From contig CP070833.1 of assembly GCA_020341735.1 (NCBI GenBank), positions 2,314,939 through 2,352,703 on the forward strand: a DNA stretch of 37,765 nt. The letters are read 5' to 3'. The stretch comes from Gammaproteobacteria bacterium (GTDB lineage: Bacteria > Pseudomonadota > Gammaproteobacteria > Steroidobacterales > XN24). Shown here piece after piece: positions 19,117 to 31,343 of this stretch (its first letter is position 1; each line of letters starts with the position of its first letter). The notes below the pieces were generated by a model. The model saw nothing but the letters and a program-made list of their open reading frames with translations. It was not told the origin of the DNA and ran no database searches. A program made the position numbers and the translations under genes.

Positions 19117-20243
19117 GCTGCCTGTGTACCTTTTTCATCGCGAGAGCCCTTGTCTTTACCCGTCAATGTGGCAGAGACGATCGTGCCGCCGCCCAGGCAT
19201 GTGTCGTCGTCGTAAAAAACGATGAACTGCCCCGGCGCGATGGCGCGCTGCGGAGCCTCGAAGCGCACGCGCAGTTGTTCTCCCTGCTGCTCGACGGTGC
19301 AGGACTGCAGCGACTGGCGATGCCGGACCCGGGCGCGGCAGGCGAGCGGGAATCGTGGCGGCCTGCCGGATATCCAGTGAGGATCGCCCGCTATCAGTCC
19401 TGGACTGAGCAGCCGCGGATGCCCGTGTCCCTGGACCACGGTAAGGACATTCTTGTCCACGTCCTTGTCGGCCACATACCAGGGCGCTTCTTCTGCCTGC
19501 CTGTGACCACCGATACCGAGTCCCTGGCGCTGGCCGATTGTGTAATACATCAGGCCCGAGTGAGACCCGAGGACTTTACCTTCTGGATCATGGATTTCAC
19601 CCGGCAGCGCTGGCATGAAACGCGACAGGAAATCCCGAAACGGACGCTCCCCGATGAAGCAGATGCCGGTGCTGTCAGGTTTGTCATGGGTCGGCAGGCC
19701 AGCGTGTTTCGCGAGTTCTCTCACCTCTGACTTGAGCATCCCGCCGATGGGAAACAGGCTATCGCGCAGGGCATCCGCGTGTACGGCATGCAGGAAGTAG
19801 GTCTGATCCTTGCTGGTGTCTCGGGCGAGCCGTAACTTGCCGTCTCCATTGCTCCTGGCGTAGTGCCCGGTGGCTATCTTGCTGGCACCCAGTCTCCTCG
19901 CGTAATCCAGAAATACTCCGAACTTGATCTCGCGATTGCACAGGATGTCCGGATTGGGGGTTCGACCCTGTCGATACTCGTGGAGAAAGTAGTCAAACAC
20001 GCGATCCCGATACTGTCTGGCAAAATTGACCCTGTGCAGCGGGATATCAAGTCGCTCGGCGACGGCGTTTGCGTCCTGATAGTCCTGCGCGTTCTGGCAG
20101 TAGCCTTCCTCGTCCTCTTCCCAGTTCGTCATAAACAGGCCATGGACGTCCAGTCCCCGGTCCTTGAGGATGAGCGCGGCCACTGAGGAATCGACACCGC
20201 CGGACAGACCGACGACGATCCGGTCATTTGATCGGGTAGTCAT
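19113..20243 (-). CDS. mnmA: tRNA-specific 2-thiouridylase MnmA
   Basis: MnmA thiolates C2 of the wobble uridine in tRNAs for Lys, Glu and Gln, using ATP and sulfur relayed through TusE. This 376-residue protein has the PP-loop GLSGGVDSS (12-20), the first catalytic cysteine C102 (DILCNREIKF), the tRNA-recognition segment GHYAR, and the persulfide cysteine C195 (STGICFIGER). The C-terminal barrel carries GQFIVFYDDD. In E. coli mnmA also neighbours nudJ, hflD and purB; here nudJ is upstream but hflD is absent. The last ~20 residues are charged and extend past the family core. Confidence 0.97.
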   Translation of the reverse strand: MTTRSNDRIVVGLSGGVDSSVAALILKDRGLDVHGLFMTNWEEDEEGYCQNAQDYQDANAVAERLDIPLHRVNFARQYRDRVFDYFLHEYRQGRTPNPDILCNREIKFGVFLDYARRLGASKIATGHYARSNGDGKLRLARDTSKDQTYFLHAVHADALRDSLFPIGGMLKSEVRELAKHAGLPTHDKPDSTGICFIGERPFRDFLSRFMPALPGEIHDPEGKVLGSHSGLMYYTIGQRQGLGIGGHRQAEEAPWYVADKDVDKNVLTVVQGHGHPRLLSPGLIAGDPHWISGRPPRFPLACRARVRHRQSLQSCTVEQQGEQLRVRFEAPQRAIAPGQFIVFYDDDTCLGGGTIVSATLTGKDKGSRDEKGTQAA

Positions 20244-20289
20244 AGCAGCGGAATTCTATGGCCAAAACGCGGGTCGTGGCCAGCGAGTC

Positions 20290-20775
20290 TCAGATGGCTG
20301 TTACCTTCGCATGGGAGGCGTGGTGAGCGTAGTCGACGTAGCGGAGCATCTCCAGCGGATATCTCTGTCCGTGCAGATAGTCATCCACACAGCGCAGAAC
20401 CATCGGACTGCGGAGGCGAGGCCTGTGACCGAGGATCTCTTCTCGCGACATCCACAGAGCGCTGCAAATGCCTTCGTCTAGGCTACGCCATGATTCGTGC
20501 GCCACAGATTGCGCGGCAAAAGTGATTCTGAGAAACGACCGCCCGTTGACCGGGTTTTGCCATAGATAGACCCCGACGACCGATGTGGCTTCAATTTTCC
20601 AGGCCGTCTCCTCGAGAGTTTCCCGGACGGCTGCTTGCTGCAGGGTCTCGCCATGTTCCAGATGGCCGGCCGGCTGATTGAAAACCTTCACGCCGGAGGC
20701 GATCTCCTCAACCATCAGGAAGCGCCCATCCTGCTCGACGATGGAAGCAACGGTGATGTCGGTACGGAAGGTCAC
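20290..20775 (-). CDS. nudJ: Nudix phosphatase NudJ
   Basis: A 161-residue Nudix hydrolase whose Nudix box GHLEHGETLQQAAVRETLEE lies at about 37-56. The N-terminal ITVASIVEQDGRFLMVEE closely resembles NudJ, which dephosphorylates thiamin-pyrimidine pyrophosphate and nucleoside di/triphosphates. Position directly before mnmA is the same as in enterobacteria, supporting orthology. GTG 20775 is preferred because family members start close to the first beta strand; a TTG at 20790 would add five residues but abuts a likely -10 box. The gap to mnmA is 46 bases. Confidence 0.87.
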   Translation of the reverse strand: MTFRTDITVASIVEQDGRFLMVEEIASGVKVFNQPAGHLEHGETLQQAAVRETLEETAWKIEATSVVGVYLWQNPVNGRSFLRITFAAQSVAHESWRSLDEGICSALWMSREEILGHRPRLRSPMVLRCVDDYLHGQRYPLEMLRYVDYAHHASHAKVTAI

Positions 20776-20792
20776 TTGCTCAGTGGGCAATT

Positions 20793-20823
20793 TCTATAAT
20801 ATAAATAAAGAAACGTCTTTAAG
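20793..20823 (-). promoter_or_regulatory. AT-rich candidate promoter for nudJ-mnmA
   Basis: The minus-strand run TATATTATAGAAA just upstream of nudJ offers overlapping -10 hexamers (TATTAT, TATAGA), in marked contrast to the GC-rich surroundings. A -35-like TTAAAG lies 15-18 bases upstream. It would give a very short leader and makes a GTG start at 20775 more plausible than TTG 20790. Confidence 0.35.
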
Positions 20824-20833
20824 TGTATGACTT

Positions 20834-21340
20834 CTATGATATATGGAGCTGGCGAAATTCGTTTGCAGGGGCACTATGTGCCCAGATTTCGTTAAACAGC
20901 GTCAGATAGCGGCGCGCAATCGTCGGTTCGTTGTTATCGGATATGCCTTCCCATCGGTCACTGTCGGCCCGGAATACGAGAGCATTTTCATCCGCGATAA
21001 GAAAAGCCTCGTTATGGTCCCGATAATTCTCGTGAACGTGGCGAAACTCTATGAACGTGCTGAGGCGGCGGCCCAGATACACGAAGCGATTGCCGTCGCG
21101 CAAGGTGCGGTACGGGTTTGTGACCAGGACGCGGATGCGCGCGTAGCTTTTTGACAGACAGAGTCGCTTTACGGCTTGGATGAACTCCGCGTTGTCGTAG
21201 AGTCCGGTCTCCAGGTCGCGGGTCATGATGGAAATTCCCCGTGCGGCGAGTCCGGCGACCGTCACCATGGCGTCCCGTACATCCTCCTTACTGGCGAGGA
21301 CCTGTCTTGTTGTGGCCGTGTCTTGCGTGGCTGTATCCAA
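20834..21340 (-). CDS. PLD-like domain protein of unknown function
   Basis: A 168-residue soluble protein. The pattern HNEAFLIADENALVFRA (about 118-134) resembles the second half of a phospholipase-D HKD repeat, H-x-K-x-D, but with glutamate in place of lysine and a shifted aspartate, so catalysis is doubtful. SIMTRDLETGLYDNAEFIQAVK near residue 40 resembles the first strand and helix of the fold. Similar domains (which I recall as DUF7931) occur near or fused to GNAT acetyltransferases, and here a GNAT gene ends 19 bases upstream. The start is TTG 21340, strongly supported by AGGCGGAGGGG a few bases upstream. Possible role: partner or substrate-recognition module of the GNAT (inference). Confidence 0.6.
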   Translation of the reverse strand: MDTATQDTATTRQVLASKEDVRDAMVTVAGLAARGISIMTRDLETGLYDNAEFIQAVKRLCLSKSYARIRVLVTNPYRTLRDGNRFVYLGRRLSTFIEFRHVHENYRDHNEAFLIADENALVFRADSDRWEGISDNNEPTIARRYLTLFNEIWAHSAPANEFRQLHIS

Positions 21341-21359
21341 TGTCCCCTCCGCCTCCAGT

Positions 21360-21784
21360 CTAGCGCAGCCCGCGCTTCATCAACCTGTGCGGAATGCCCG
21401 CTTCCTGGAATTCATCGCCTTCGCAGACAAATCCGTGCCGAGCGTAAAATGCGATGGCGGCTTTCTGTGAATGCAGAAATACCTCGTCAATTCCTGTCTC
21501 CCGCGCTGATTCCACCAGACGCTCCAGTATCGCGGTCCCCACGCCGAGCTTTCTCCAGGGTTGGAGTACCGCCATGCGGCCGATTTTCCCGGAAAGTTGC
21601 AGGCGACCCGTACCGACTACGTCACGGTTTCTGTTTTCGGCGATCGCGTGAACGCATTCAGCGTCTAGACCGTCCCACTCCAGCTCAGGGTCGACTGACT
21701 GCTCGCGGACAAAAACAGTTTCCCTGACGTTCCTGATGGCCTCTCGATCGACTTTCCAGTCGGCGATCCGGATCTCGAAGTCGA

Positions 21785-21788
<4 letters not shown>
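21360..21788 (-). CDS. GNAT-family N-acetyltransferase
   Basis: A single-domain GNAT of 142 residues. Motif A, the acetyl-CoA pyrophosphate loop, is IGRMAVLQPWRKLGVGTAIL (about 69-88), with V/I-x-R-x-x-R/K-G-x-G spacing. Motif B includes VFLHSQKAAIAFYARHGFVC. The N-terminal REAIRNVRETVFVREQSVD resembles ElaA/YjcF-like members. The acceptor is unknown. It overlaps the roxA stop codon in an ATGA arrangement, so it is translationally coupled to roxA. It may modify a ribosomal or translation component given its neighbours (inference). Confidence 0.88.
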
Positions 21789-24336
<2,548 letters not shown>

Positions 24337-24492
24337 TCAAAAATGGTACGATCCCGAATCATACATCAGTTGCCCTAATCGGGGGTGTCCGAGGGACCCG
24401 CGGCTGCGTCCGGCAGGCCGCTTTTCACTTTCTGGGAAGGCCTGCGGGGGCCGTAAACGGGCTCGCCGGTCTGACTGGTTCGGGAGTTCAGA

Positions 24493-25881
24493 ATGAATGA
24501 CAAGACCTATCGGATAGAACACGACAGCATGGGTGAGCTCAGAGTGCCTGAAGGAGCGCTGTGGGGCGCGCAGACGCAGCGTGCTGTAGACAATTTTCCA
24601 ATCAGCGGTCTTAGCTTGCCGAGGGGATTTATTCGAGCTCTCGGATTGGTCAAGTGGTCAGCTGCCAGAGCCAATGAAGATCTCGGGATGCTGGAGTCGG
24701 ACGTCGCCCAGGCGATCCGCGACGCATCCGAGCAGGTAGCGGATGGGAGTTACGACGAGCACTTCCCGATCGATGTCTTCCAAACCGGGTCGGGTACCAG
24801 CTCAAACATGAATGCCAACGAAGTGATCGCTCATCTCGCATCGGAATCGTTGGGCAGAGAGGTCCATCCGAATGACCACGTCAACATGGGCCAGAGCAGC
24901 AACGACGTTATCCCGACGGCGATCCATATCAGCGCCGCATTGGGAGTCAGTGAGGCATTGATACCTGCGCTGGAGCATCTTGCCGCCGGGATCGACATAA
25001 AGATCAGTGAATGCGGTGAGATCGTAAAAACCGGTCGGACCCACCTGATGGATGCAATGCCGATAACCTTCGCTCAGGAAATGGGTGGCTGGGCAGCGCA
25101 GGTCCGTAGCGGTGTCGAACGGCTACAGAGCACGCTTCCGCGATTGACGAAGCTTGCCCAGGGCGGAACCGCCGTTGGTACCGGGATCAACGCCCATCCG
25201 GAGTTCGGGTTCGGATTCGCGGAGGCGCTCTCCGGTAAGACGCATCTTGATTTCACCCCGAACGGTGATTACTTCGAGAGCCTCAGTTCTCAGGACACAG
25301 CTGTCGAGCTGTCGGGACAACTGAAGACCATCGCTGTCAGCACAATGAAGATCGCCAATGATTTGCGCTGGATGAACAGCGGTCCCTTGGCAGGGCTGGC
25401 GGAGATCGCCTTGCCGGCGTTGCAGCCCGGCAGCAGTATCATGCCCGGAAAAGTCAATCCGGTTATCCCGGAGTCGGCAGCGATGGTGGCCGCCCAGGTG
25501 ATCGGCAATGACGCGACGATCACCATCGCGGGTCAATCGGGAAATTTCCAACTCAACGTCATGTTGCCGGTCATTGCACACAACCTGATCCAGAGCATCG
25601 AAATTCTTGCGGCGACTGCACGGCTTCTGGCAGACAAAGCGATCTCTGGCTTCGAGGTCAATGAAGACCGTCTGCAGCAGGCATTGGATCGCAACCCGAT
25701 CCTGGTCACCGCGCTCAATCCGGTCATCGGCTACGAAAAGGGCGCGGCGACCGCCAAGAAGGCGTATGCGGAGGGCAGGCCGATCCGGGAGGTGGCGAAA
25801 GAGATGACGGACCTCAGCGAAGAGGAACTCGTACGCTTGCTGGACCCGGTGGCTCTCACCCGCGGAGGCATCCAGAAATAG
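24493..25881 (+). CDS. fumC: Class II fumarate hydratase
   Basis: FumC hydrates fumarate to malate without an iron-sulfur cluster. The 462-residue protein has the signature GSSIMPGKVNP at 313-323, TGSGTSSNMNANEV (about 98-111), GRTHLMDAMPIT and NMGQSSNDVIPT. Length equals that of characterised FumC (about 467). ATG 24493 has GGGAG upstream. It heads a plus-strand run: nudL starts 3 bases after the stop, overlapping into mazG, with hrpA next. An oxidant-resistant fumarase next to nucleotide-sanitising enzymes might reflect shared stress demand (inference). Confidence 0.97.
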   Translation: MNDKTYRIEHDSMGELRVPEGALWGAQTQRAVDNFPISGLSLPRGFIRALGLVKWSAARANEDLGMLESDVAQAIRDASEQVADGSYDEHFPIDVFQTGSGTSSNMNANEVIAHLASESLGREVHPNDHVNMGQSSNDVIPTAIHISAALGVSEALIPALEHLAAGIDIKISECGEIVKTGRTHLMDAMPITFAQEMGGWAAQVRSGVERLQSTLPRLTKLAQGGTAVGTGINAHPEFGFGFAEALSGKTHLDFTPNGDYFESLSSQDTAVELSGQLKTIAVSTMKIANDLRWMNSGPLAGLAEIALPALQPGSSIMPGKVNPVIPESAAMVAAQVIGNDATITIAGQSGNFQLNVMLPVIAHNLIQSIEILAATARLLADKAISGFEVNEDRLQQALDRNPILVTALNPVIGYEKGAATAKKAYAEGRPIREVAKEMTDLSEEELVRLLDPVALTRGGIQK

Positions 25882-25884
25882 GTC

Positions 25885-26535
25885 GTGCAGAATTCGCTCG
25901 ATCAAGACCTCGGCGCGCTCTTACGCCGGAAACTGGAGACTACGGAACCGCCCCCGGAAGATCGATTCGACATGCCGGGTATTCCCGGCGATCTGCCTCG
26001 CCTGATTCGCCGTCTGCGGATCAGGAAAGTGGTACCTGCGGCGGTTCTCGTTCCAGTGATGCTGCGATCAGAGGGCTTGTCCATATTGCTGACCCGGCGC
26101 GCTGAGCATCTCAAGCATCATGCAGGGCAGATCAGTTTCCCCGGCGGCCGGCTGGAGACTGGCGACAGCGGGCCGGCCGAGGCCGCCATGCGGGAGGCGC
26201 AAGAAGAAGTCGGTCTTCCCCGAGCGCACGTCGAGGTCATCGGTTACCTCGACAATTACCTGACGATCACAGGCTATTGCGTCACGCCGGTTGTCGCTTT
26301 TGTCCGTCCGGATTTCGTCCTTCGGCTGGATCGGACAGAGGTCGCCGAGGCTTTCGAGGTTCCGTTACATCACGTCCTCGACCCTGAACGTGTAAACGTC
26401 CGCGAAAAGCGCCTTTTCGGGCTCCCGCTTTCCTACTACGAGATTCCCTATCGGCAGTACAACATCTGGGGCGCGACCGCCGGCATGCTCGTGAGTTTGC
26501 GGCAGAGGGTGTTTGAGGAAGAGGCCTATGACTGA
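25885..26535 (+). CDS. nudL: Nudix CoA pyrophosphatase (NudL-like)
   Basis: A 216-residue Nudix hydrolase of the CoA-diphosphatase group. The group-specific stretch LLTRRAEHLKHHAGQISFPG precedes the Nudix box GGRLETGDSGPAEAAMREAQEEVGL (about 88-112, key R-E-x-x-E-E). The enzyme cleaves CoA or acyl-CoA to phosphopantetheine derivatives and 3',5'-ADP. It starts with GTG 25885, 3 bases after fumC; the GGAGG in the last fumC codons is somewhat distant, so coupling is likely. Its last 8 bases overlap mazG. Confidence 0.88.
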   Translation: MQNSLDQDLGALLRRKLETTEPPPEDRFDMPGIPGDLPRLIRRLRIRKVVPAAVLVPVMLRSEGLSILLTRRAEHLKHHAGQISFPGGRLETGDSGPAEAAMREAQEEVGLPRAHVEVIGYLDNYLTITGYCVTPVVAFVRPDFVLRLDRTEVAEAFEVPLHHVLDPERVNVREKRLFGLPLSYYEIPYRQYNIWGATAGMLVSLRQRVFEEEAYD

Positions 26536-27313
26536 CACAGGGCGACTTCTGGAGATCATGGCTCGACTTCGCGATCCCGAGACCGGCTGTCCCTGGGACG
26601 TCGAGCAGGATTTCCGAACGATCGCTCCCTACACGGTGGAGGAGGCATTCGAGGTTGCGGACGCGATCGCACGTGACGATATGCAGGACTTGCGGGATGA
26701 GCTGGGCGACCTGTTGTTCCAGGTCGTCTATCACGCCCAGATAGCAGCCGAACTGGGCTTGTTCGGTTTCGACGAAGTGCTCGAGGGCATCTGCGACAAG
26801 ATGGTGCGCCGGCATCCTCACGTGTTCGGCGACGCTGAAGTAGAGGATGCGGAGGCTCAGAGCCGGGCTTGGGAGCGGCACAAGGCAGCTGAACGGGCGT
26901 CGTCTGGCAAACACAGACGCAGCGCGCTGGACGCGGGTCCGTCGGGCATGCCTGCTCTCGCGCGGGCACAGAAGTTAGGCAGCCGGGCAGCACGTGACGG
27001 CTTCGACTGGAAGGACGTTGGCGGGGTCATGGAAAAACTTCGCGAGGAGATGGTCGAATTGGAAAAGGCTCGGCGAGGCGAGGGCTTGGTCGAGGAGGAG
27101 ATCGGCGATCTGCTTTTCACCACGGTCAACCTGTGCCGCCACGAAGGAATCGATGCGGAGAGCGCTCTGCGTCACGCCAACGCAAAGTTCGAGAGGCGGT
27201 TCCGCGAAGTAGAGAGCCGACTGTCTATTGACGGAAAAACTATCGCGTCGACAGACGCTGTCGAACTGGAGCAAGTGTGGGACGAGGTGAAGAGAGCGGA
27301 GTCTTCTTCCTGA
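26528..27313 (+). CDS. mazG: Nucleoside triphosphate pyrophosphohydrolase MazG
   Basis: MazG hydrolyses NTPs to NMP and pyrophosphate and can lower (p)ppGpp in E. coli. The 261-residue protein starts MARLRDPETGCPWDVEQ after a short lead and has EEAFEVADAI (about 38-47) and DELGDLLFQVV (57-67), the E-E-x-x-E and E-x-x-D metal motifs; a second MazG half repeats EEIGDLLFTTVNL. Size equals E. coli MazG (263). ATG 26528 is preferred over the upstream in-frame TTG because GAGGAAGAGG lies directly upstream and homologues begin here. hrpA begins 28 bases downstream. No mazEF toxin-antitoxin genes are nearby. Confidence 0.95.
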   Translation: MTDTGRLLEIMARLRDPETGCPWDVEQDFRTIAPYTVEEAFEVADAIARDDMQDLRDELGDLLFQVVYHAQIAAELGLFGFDEVLEGICDKMVRRHPHVFGDAEVEDAEAQSRAWERHKAAERASSGKHRRSALDAGPSGMPALARAQKLGSRAARDGFDWKDVGGVMEKLREEMVELEKARRGEGLVEEEIGDLLFTTVNLCRHEGIDAESALRHANAKFERRFREVESRLSIDGKTIASTDAVELEQVWDEVKRAESSS

Positions 27314-27341
27314 GTCGCCGTTTGTCCGGATTCGAGACGTC

Positions 27342-30300
27342 ATGAGCCAGCGCCCTGATCGAGTGTTACAGGAACTCCACGCGCAGCTTGCGCGAGTCAG
27401 GTTGTCCCAGGTCGCATCCTTGCGGCGGCGGTTGCGGGCGGCGGCGGACCTGTCGGGATCTGAACAAGCGCCGGTTGTCGATGCGATCCGACGCGATATC
27501 GATACATCGATCGGCTGGGTAGCGGCGCGTGAAGACGCCAATCTCCGCATCTCGTATCCGGAAGAGCTGCCAATTGTAGAGCGGCGGGAAGCGATTGCCG
27601 AGGCCATCCGCGAGCACCCCGTAGTGGTCGTGTGCGGTGAGACGGGTTCGGGCAAGACCACTCAGCTTCCGAAGATCTGCCTGGAAAGCGGCCTGGGCAC
27701 CCGCGGCCTGATCGGTCACACACAACCCCGCCGCATCGCCGCCCGCTCCATCGCCAGCCGGATTGCAGAAGAGTTGCACGAACCGCTGGGTAAGACAGTT
27801 GGCTTCAAAGTGCGGTTCACCGACCGGACGGGGCCTGACTGCCGCATCAAGCTGATGACCGATGGCATCTTGCTAGCGGAAGTACCCCGCGATCGATCGC
27901 TGAGTCAGTATGACGCGATCATCATCGATGAAGCCCACGAGCGCAGCCTCAATGTCGACTTCCTGCTGGGTTATCTAAGACGTATCCGAAAGCGGCGAAA
28001 GGATCTGAAAATCATAGTGACATCGGCAACTATCGATCCGCAGAGGTTCTCCGATCATTTCGACTCGGCCCCAATCATCCAGGTATCGGGTCGTACATAT
28101 CCGGTCGAAGTCCGGTATCGCCCGGCGATGCTCGAAGCGGACAAGTCATCGATGATAGATAGACTGCTGTCCGCGGTAGAAGAACTGGCCTCCGAGGATG
28201 GCGGACGCGGTGACGTGCTCGTGTTCCTGGCAGGTGAGCGGGAGATTCGTGAGGCAGCGGAAGCTCTCAGGAAAAAACACCCGGAGAATGTCGAGATCCT
28301 TCCTTTGTTTTCCAGGTTGTCTGCTGCGGAGCAAGACAGGGTATTTCGACCCGGGCGGCGCAGGCGGATCATTCTGGCCACCAACATCGCCGAGACTTCA
28401 TTGACGGTCCCGGGGATCCGCTATGTCGTCGACCCCGGGACGGCGCGGATCAGTCGCTACGGTTACCGCAGCAAGATCCAGCGGTTGAGGATTGAACCTG
28501 TGTCCCAGGCCAGCGCCGACCAGCGCAAGGGTCGCTGCGGCCGGCAGCGAGACGGCGTCTGTATCCGGCTGTACAGCGAAGATGATTTCCTGACCAGAGC
28601 GCAGTTCACGGATCCGGAAATCCTCAGAACGAGCCTGGCCAGCGTCATCCTTCAGATGGCGTCCATGGGCCTGGGGCACATCGACAAGTTTCCGTTCATC
28701 GATCCTCCGGATTCCCGCTACGTCAGTGATGGCTACCGATTACTGCGAGAGGTCGGCGCCATGGACGATCGAGGCCGGGTGACGCGTCTGGGGCGCAGCA
28801 TTGCACGTTTCCCGCTCGACCCCCGCCTTGGGCGGATGGTCGTGGAGGCTCGCCGGAGAGACTGCCTGCGTGAGATCGTGCCGATTGTCGCGTTCCTGAG
28901 CATTCAGGACCCCAGAGAACGCCGGATCGACGCTCGGGGCGCGGCGGATGAACGGCATCGCCAGTGGCAGGTTGATGGGTCGGATTTTATGGGGGCACTG
29001 AGGCTCTGGAACGATTATCTGGAACAGCGTCGGCACCTGTCCGTGAACCAGCAGCGCGGCTGGTGCCGCGAGAACTTTCTCTCTTTCATGAGGATGCGGG
29101 AGTGGTTCGATGTTCATCAGCAGATCCTTGCTCAGATTCACGATATGGGTTGGCGGTTCAACAGTCAGGAGGCGACTTATGAGGTGATCCATCGCGCTCT
29201 TCTCAGCGGACTGGTGGGGCAGATCGGTTGCCGTGACGACAGCGAATATGCCGGGCCTAGGGGCAGCCGCTTCGTAGTCTTCCCCGGATCCGCGCTGCAT
29301 CGTTCGGGTCCCCGATGGCTGATGGCCGCAAGCATGGTTCAGACTTCCCGGGTGTTTGCTCACACCGTCGCCAGGGTAGAGCCCGATTGGATCGAGGAGG
29401 CCGCGGAGCGGCTGGTCCGACGCGAGTACTCGTCGCCTGAGTGGGACGTGCGCCGCGGTCATGTTACGGCCAGGGAGCGCGTCTCCCTGTATGGCCTCTT
29501 GCTGATTGCGAATCGGCGGCTTGACTACGGGCGAGTCGATCCCGCCGCGGCGCGCGAAATCTTCATCAGACAGGCTCTGGTCGGGCGGGATCACGGGATC
29601 GAGGCGCCTTTTGTCACTCACAACGAGGCACTCATCTCGGAAGTCGAGTCTCTCGAGGCGCGTCTAAGGCGGCGCGATCTGATGGTGGACGAGGACGCAT
29701 TGGCGGCCTTCTTCGACGCCCGGCTTCCGGCAAACGTGTGCGATCGCCGGAAATTTGAACGCTGGAGGAAAAAAGCCGAAAAGAAGGACCCTGAAATCCT
29801 ATTCATGGGGACGGACGATATACGCGCGTCAGGCACTGAGCTCGCCGACGATTCGAATTTTCCGGATCACCTGGACGTGGAGGGAAACCGCCTGCGGATA
29901 GAGTATCGATTCGAGCCGGGCGATCCTGCCGATGGCGTGACGTTGCTCGTGCCCCGGCGGCTGTTACCGATGCTCTCGAGTGAGTTGCTTGAATGGATTG
30001 TCCCCGGCCTCCTCGAGGAGAAGGTGACCGCAATGATCAGAGCGTTGCCCAAATCCTTACGAAGGAAGCTGGTTCCGGCGCCTGACGTTGCCAGTCGCTG
30101 TCTCGCAAGCCTGGATCTAAGGCGCGGCAGCCTGCGCATGGAACTCGCCCGGGAGCTGCAGCGGGTGGCAGGCGTGCCCGTGTCCCCTGATGAGTGGTTG
30201 CACACGGATCTGGCGCCCCATCTAATGATGAACCTGCGGCTGATTGCTGACGATGGTGAAGTCATGGCCGAGGGGCGTGATCTTGAGGATCTGCAGAGGC

Positions 30301-31229
30301 GCTTCGGCAGCAGCGGAAAAGTCGTCGGTGTCAGAGAAGGCCGTCAGTTTCAGGGAATGACGTCATGGGAATCCGGGGACATTGCCGGTTCTGTCCCGGT
30401 AGTGCAGGGCGGGCAGATCACATACTTGTTTCCGGCCCTCTGCGATGACGGAGATACTGTATCCCTGGCTTACTTCGCATCGCGGGCGGAAGCTTCCCGT
30501 TGCCACATGGAAGGAACCTTGAGACTGTTCATGCTGGCCTGCCCTAAAGAAGTGAAATACCTCGCTCGGGAGTTCCGCAAGTCCCCGCTGGCTGCGCGGC
30601 TGGTGGGACTCGGGGCGGACGCGGGAGACCCGGTCGCGGACCTGGCCCGGCTGGCAGTGCTGGAGACTTTTCTGGATGGTGGCAGCTTCACGGTTCATGG
30701 GGCTGGAGAATTCTCCGCGCGGTTCGAGGAGGGGCGCGGCAGGCTGGTAGCGGTCGGCCGCGAGATCCTTGAGCTGGTCGATTCCATCATGCGGGATTGG
30801 CGAGAACTAAAATCTGAGACCGAGGCCGGGATCGAGGGCCCAGGCGCTGCGACCGCCATGGCGGACCTCTGCGGACAGTTGGACGGCCTGATCTACACGG
30901 GCTGGCTACGCAGTACTCCGCTGGCATGGATTCGACAGTTCCCCCGGTATCTCACGGCGATCCGGACACGCATGAGAAAACTTGCAGCAGGGGACGGCAA
31001 GATCATGACCAGGGCGCAGTTGCTTGAACCGCACCTCGAGCGGCTGAGACAGTGGACAGCAGAGCACGGTGTGGGAAATCTTGGCGATGCGGAAAAGTAT
31101 CGCTGGATGATCGAGGAGTATCGCGTCTCGCTATTCGATCAGAGGCTCGGAACTACCATCAAGGTTTCCCCGGAGCGCTTGTCGCGGGAATGGGACCGGG
31201 TCATGGCCGGAAACAAGAGCGAGGCCTGA
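27342..31229 (+). CDS. hrpA: DEAH-box ATP-dependent RNA helicase HrpA
   Basis: A 1295-residue DEAH/RHA helicase. Walker A is GETGSGKTT (99-107), motif II is DEAH (196-199), motif III SATI, and motif VI QRKGRCGRQRDG is present; the winged-helix, ratchet and OB-fold regions follow, then the long C-terminal DUF3418-type extension that distinguishes HrpA from shorter relatives. HrpA rescues collided or stalled ribosomes in E. coli. The length matches the E. coli protein (1300), so it is full length. It follows mazG by 28 bases. Confidence 0.96.
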   Translation: MSQRPDRVLQELHAQLARVRLSQVASLRRRLRAAADLSGSEQAPVVDAIRRDIDTSIGWVAAREDANLRISYPEELPIVERREAIAEAIREHPVVVVCGETGSGKTTQLPKICLESGLGTRGLIGHTQPRRIAARSIASRIAEELHEPLGKTVGFKVRFTDRTGPDCRIKLMTDGILLAEVPRDRSLSQYDAIIIDEAHERSLNVDFLLGYLRRIRKRRKDLKIIVTSATIDPQRFSDHFDSAPIIQVSGRTYPVEVRYRPAMLEADKSSMIDRLLSAVEELASEDGGRGDVLVFLAGEREIREAAEALRKKHPENVEILPLFSRLSAAEQDRVFRPGRRRRIILATNIAETSLTVPGIRYVVDPGTARISRYGYRSKIQRLRIEPVSQASADQRKGRCGRQRDGVCIRLYSEDDFLTRAQFTDPEILRTSLASVILQMASMGLGHIDKFPFIDPPDSRYVSDGYRLLREVGAMDDRGRVTRLGRSIARFPLDPRLGRMVVEARRRDCLREIVPIVAFLSIQDPRERRIDARGAADERHRQWQVDGSDFMGALRLWNDYLEQRRHLSVNQQRGWCRENFLSFMRMREWFDVHQQILAQIHDMGWRFNSQEATYEVIHRALLSGLVGQIGCRDDSEYAGPRGSRFVVFPGSALHRSGPRWLMAASMVQTSRVFAHTVARVEPDWIEEAAERLVRREYSSPEWDVRRGHVTARERVSLYGLLLIANRRLDYGRVDPAAAREIFIRQALVGRDHGIEAPFVTHNEALISEVESLEARLRRRDLMVDEDALAAFFDARLPANVCDRRKFERWRKKAEKKDPEILFMGTDDIRASGTELADDSNFPDHLDVEGNRLRIEYRFEPGDPADGVTLLVPRRLLPMLSSELLEWIVPGLLEEKVTAMIRALPKSLRRKLVPAPDVASRCLASLDLRRGSLRMELARELQRVAGVPVSPDEWLHTDLAPHLMMNLRLIADDGEVMAEGRDLEDLQRRFGSSGKVVGVREGRQFQGMTSWESGDIAGSVPVVQGGQITYLFPALCDDGDTVSLAYFASRAEASRCHMEGTLRLFMLACPKEVKYLAREFRKSPLAARLVGLGADAGDPVADLARLAVLETFLDGGSFTVHGAGEFSARFEEGRGRLVAVGREILELVDSIMRDWRELKSETEAGIEGPGAATAMADLCGQLDGLIYTGWLRSTPLAWIRQFPRYLTAIRTRMRKLAAGDGKIMTRAQLLEPHLERLRQWTAEHGVGNLGDAEKYRWMIEEYRVSLFDQRLGTTIKVSPERLSREWDRVMAGNKSEA

Positions 31230-31343
31230 GTCCCGGATGATTGACGGTGTCGCAAAGCTTCACCAAAATCCAGCCTGCCCGATGACCGAAGTCCTGGCGG
31301 CAGGCACGGGTGGAGCGCGAGTCAGGGTTGAAGGGGGGTGACC

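Noticed and set aside
26528..27313. Possible mazEF-linked toxin system
   Set aside because: Only mazG is present, in a housekeeping context without mazE, mazF or relA.
28740..29621. Antisense open frame of 293 codons within hrpA
   Set aside because: Wholly inside a full-length, well-conserved helicase; no ribosome site or domain.
31273..31305. 7-bp inverted repeat GCCTGCC/GGCAGGC between hrpA and degV
   Set aside because: The 19-base loop and absence of a T-run make a terminator unlikely.
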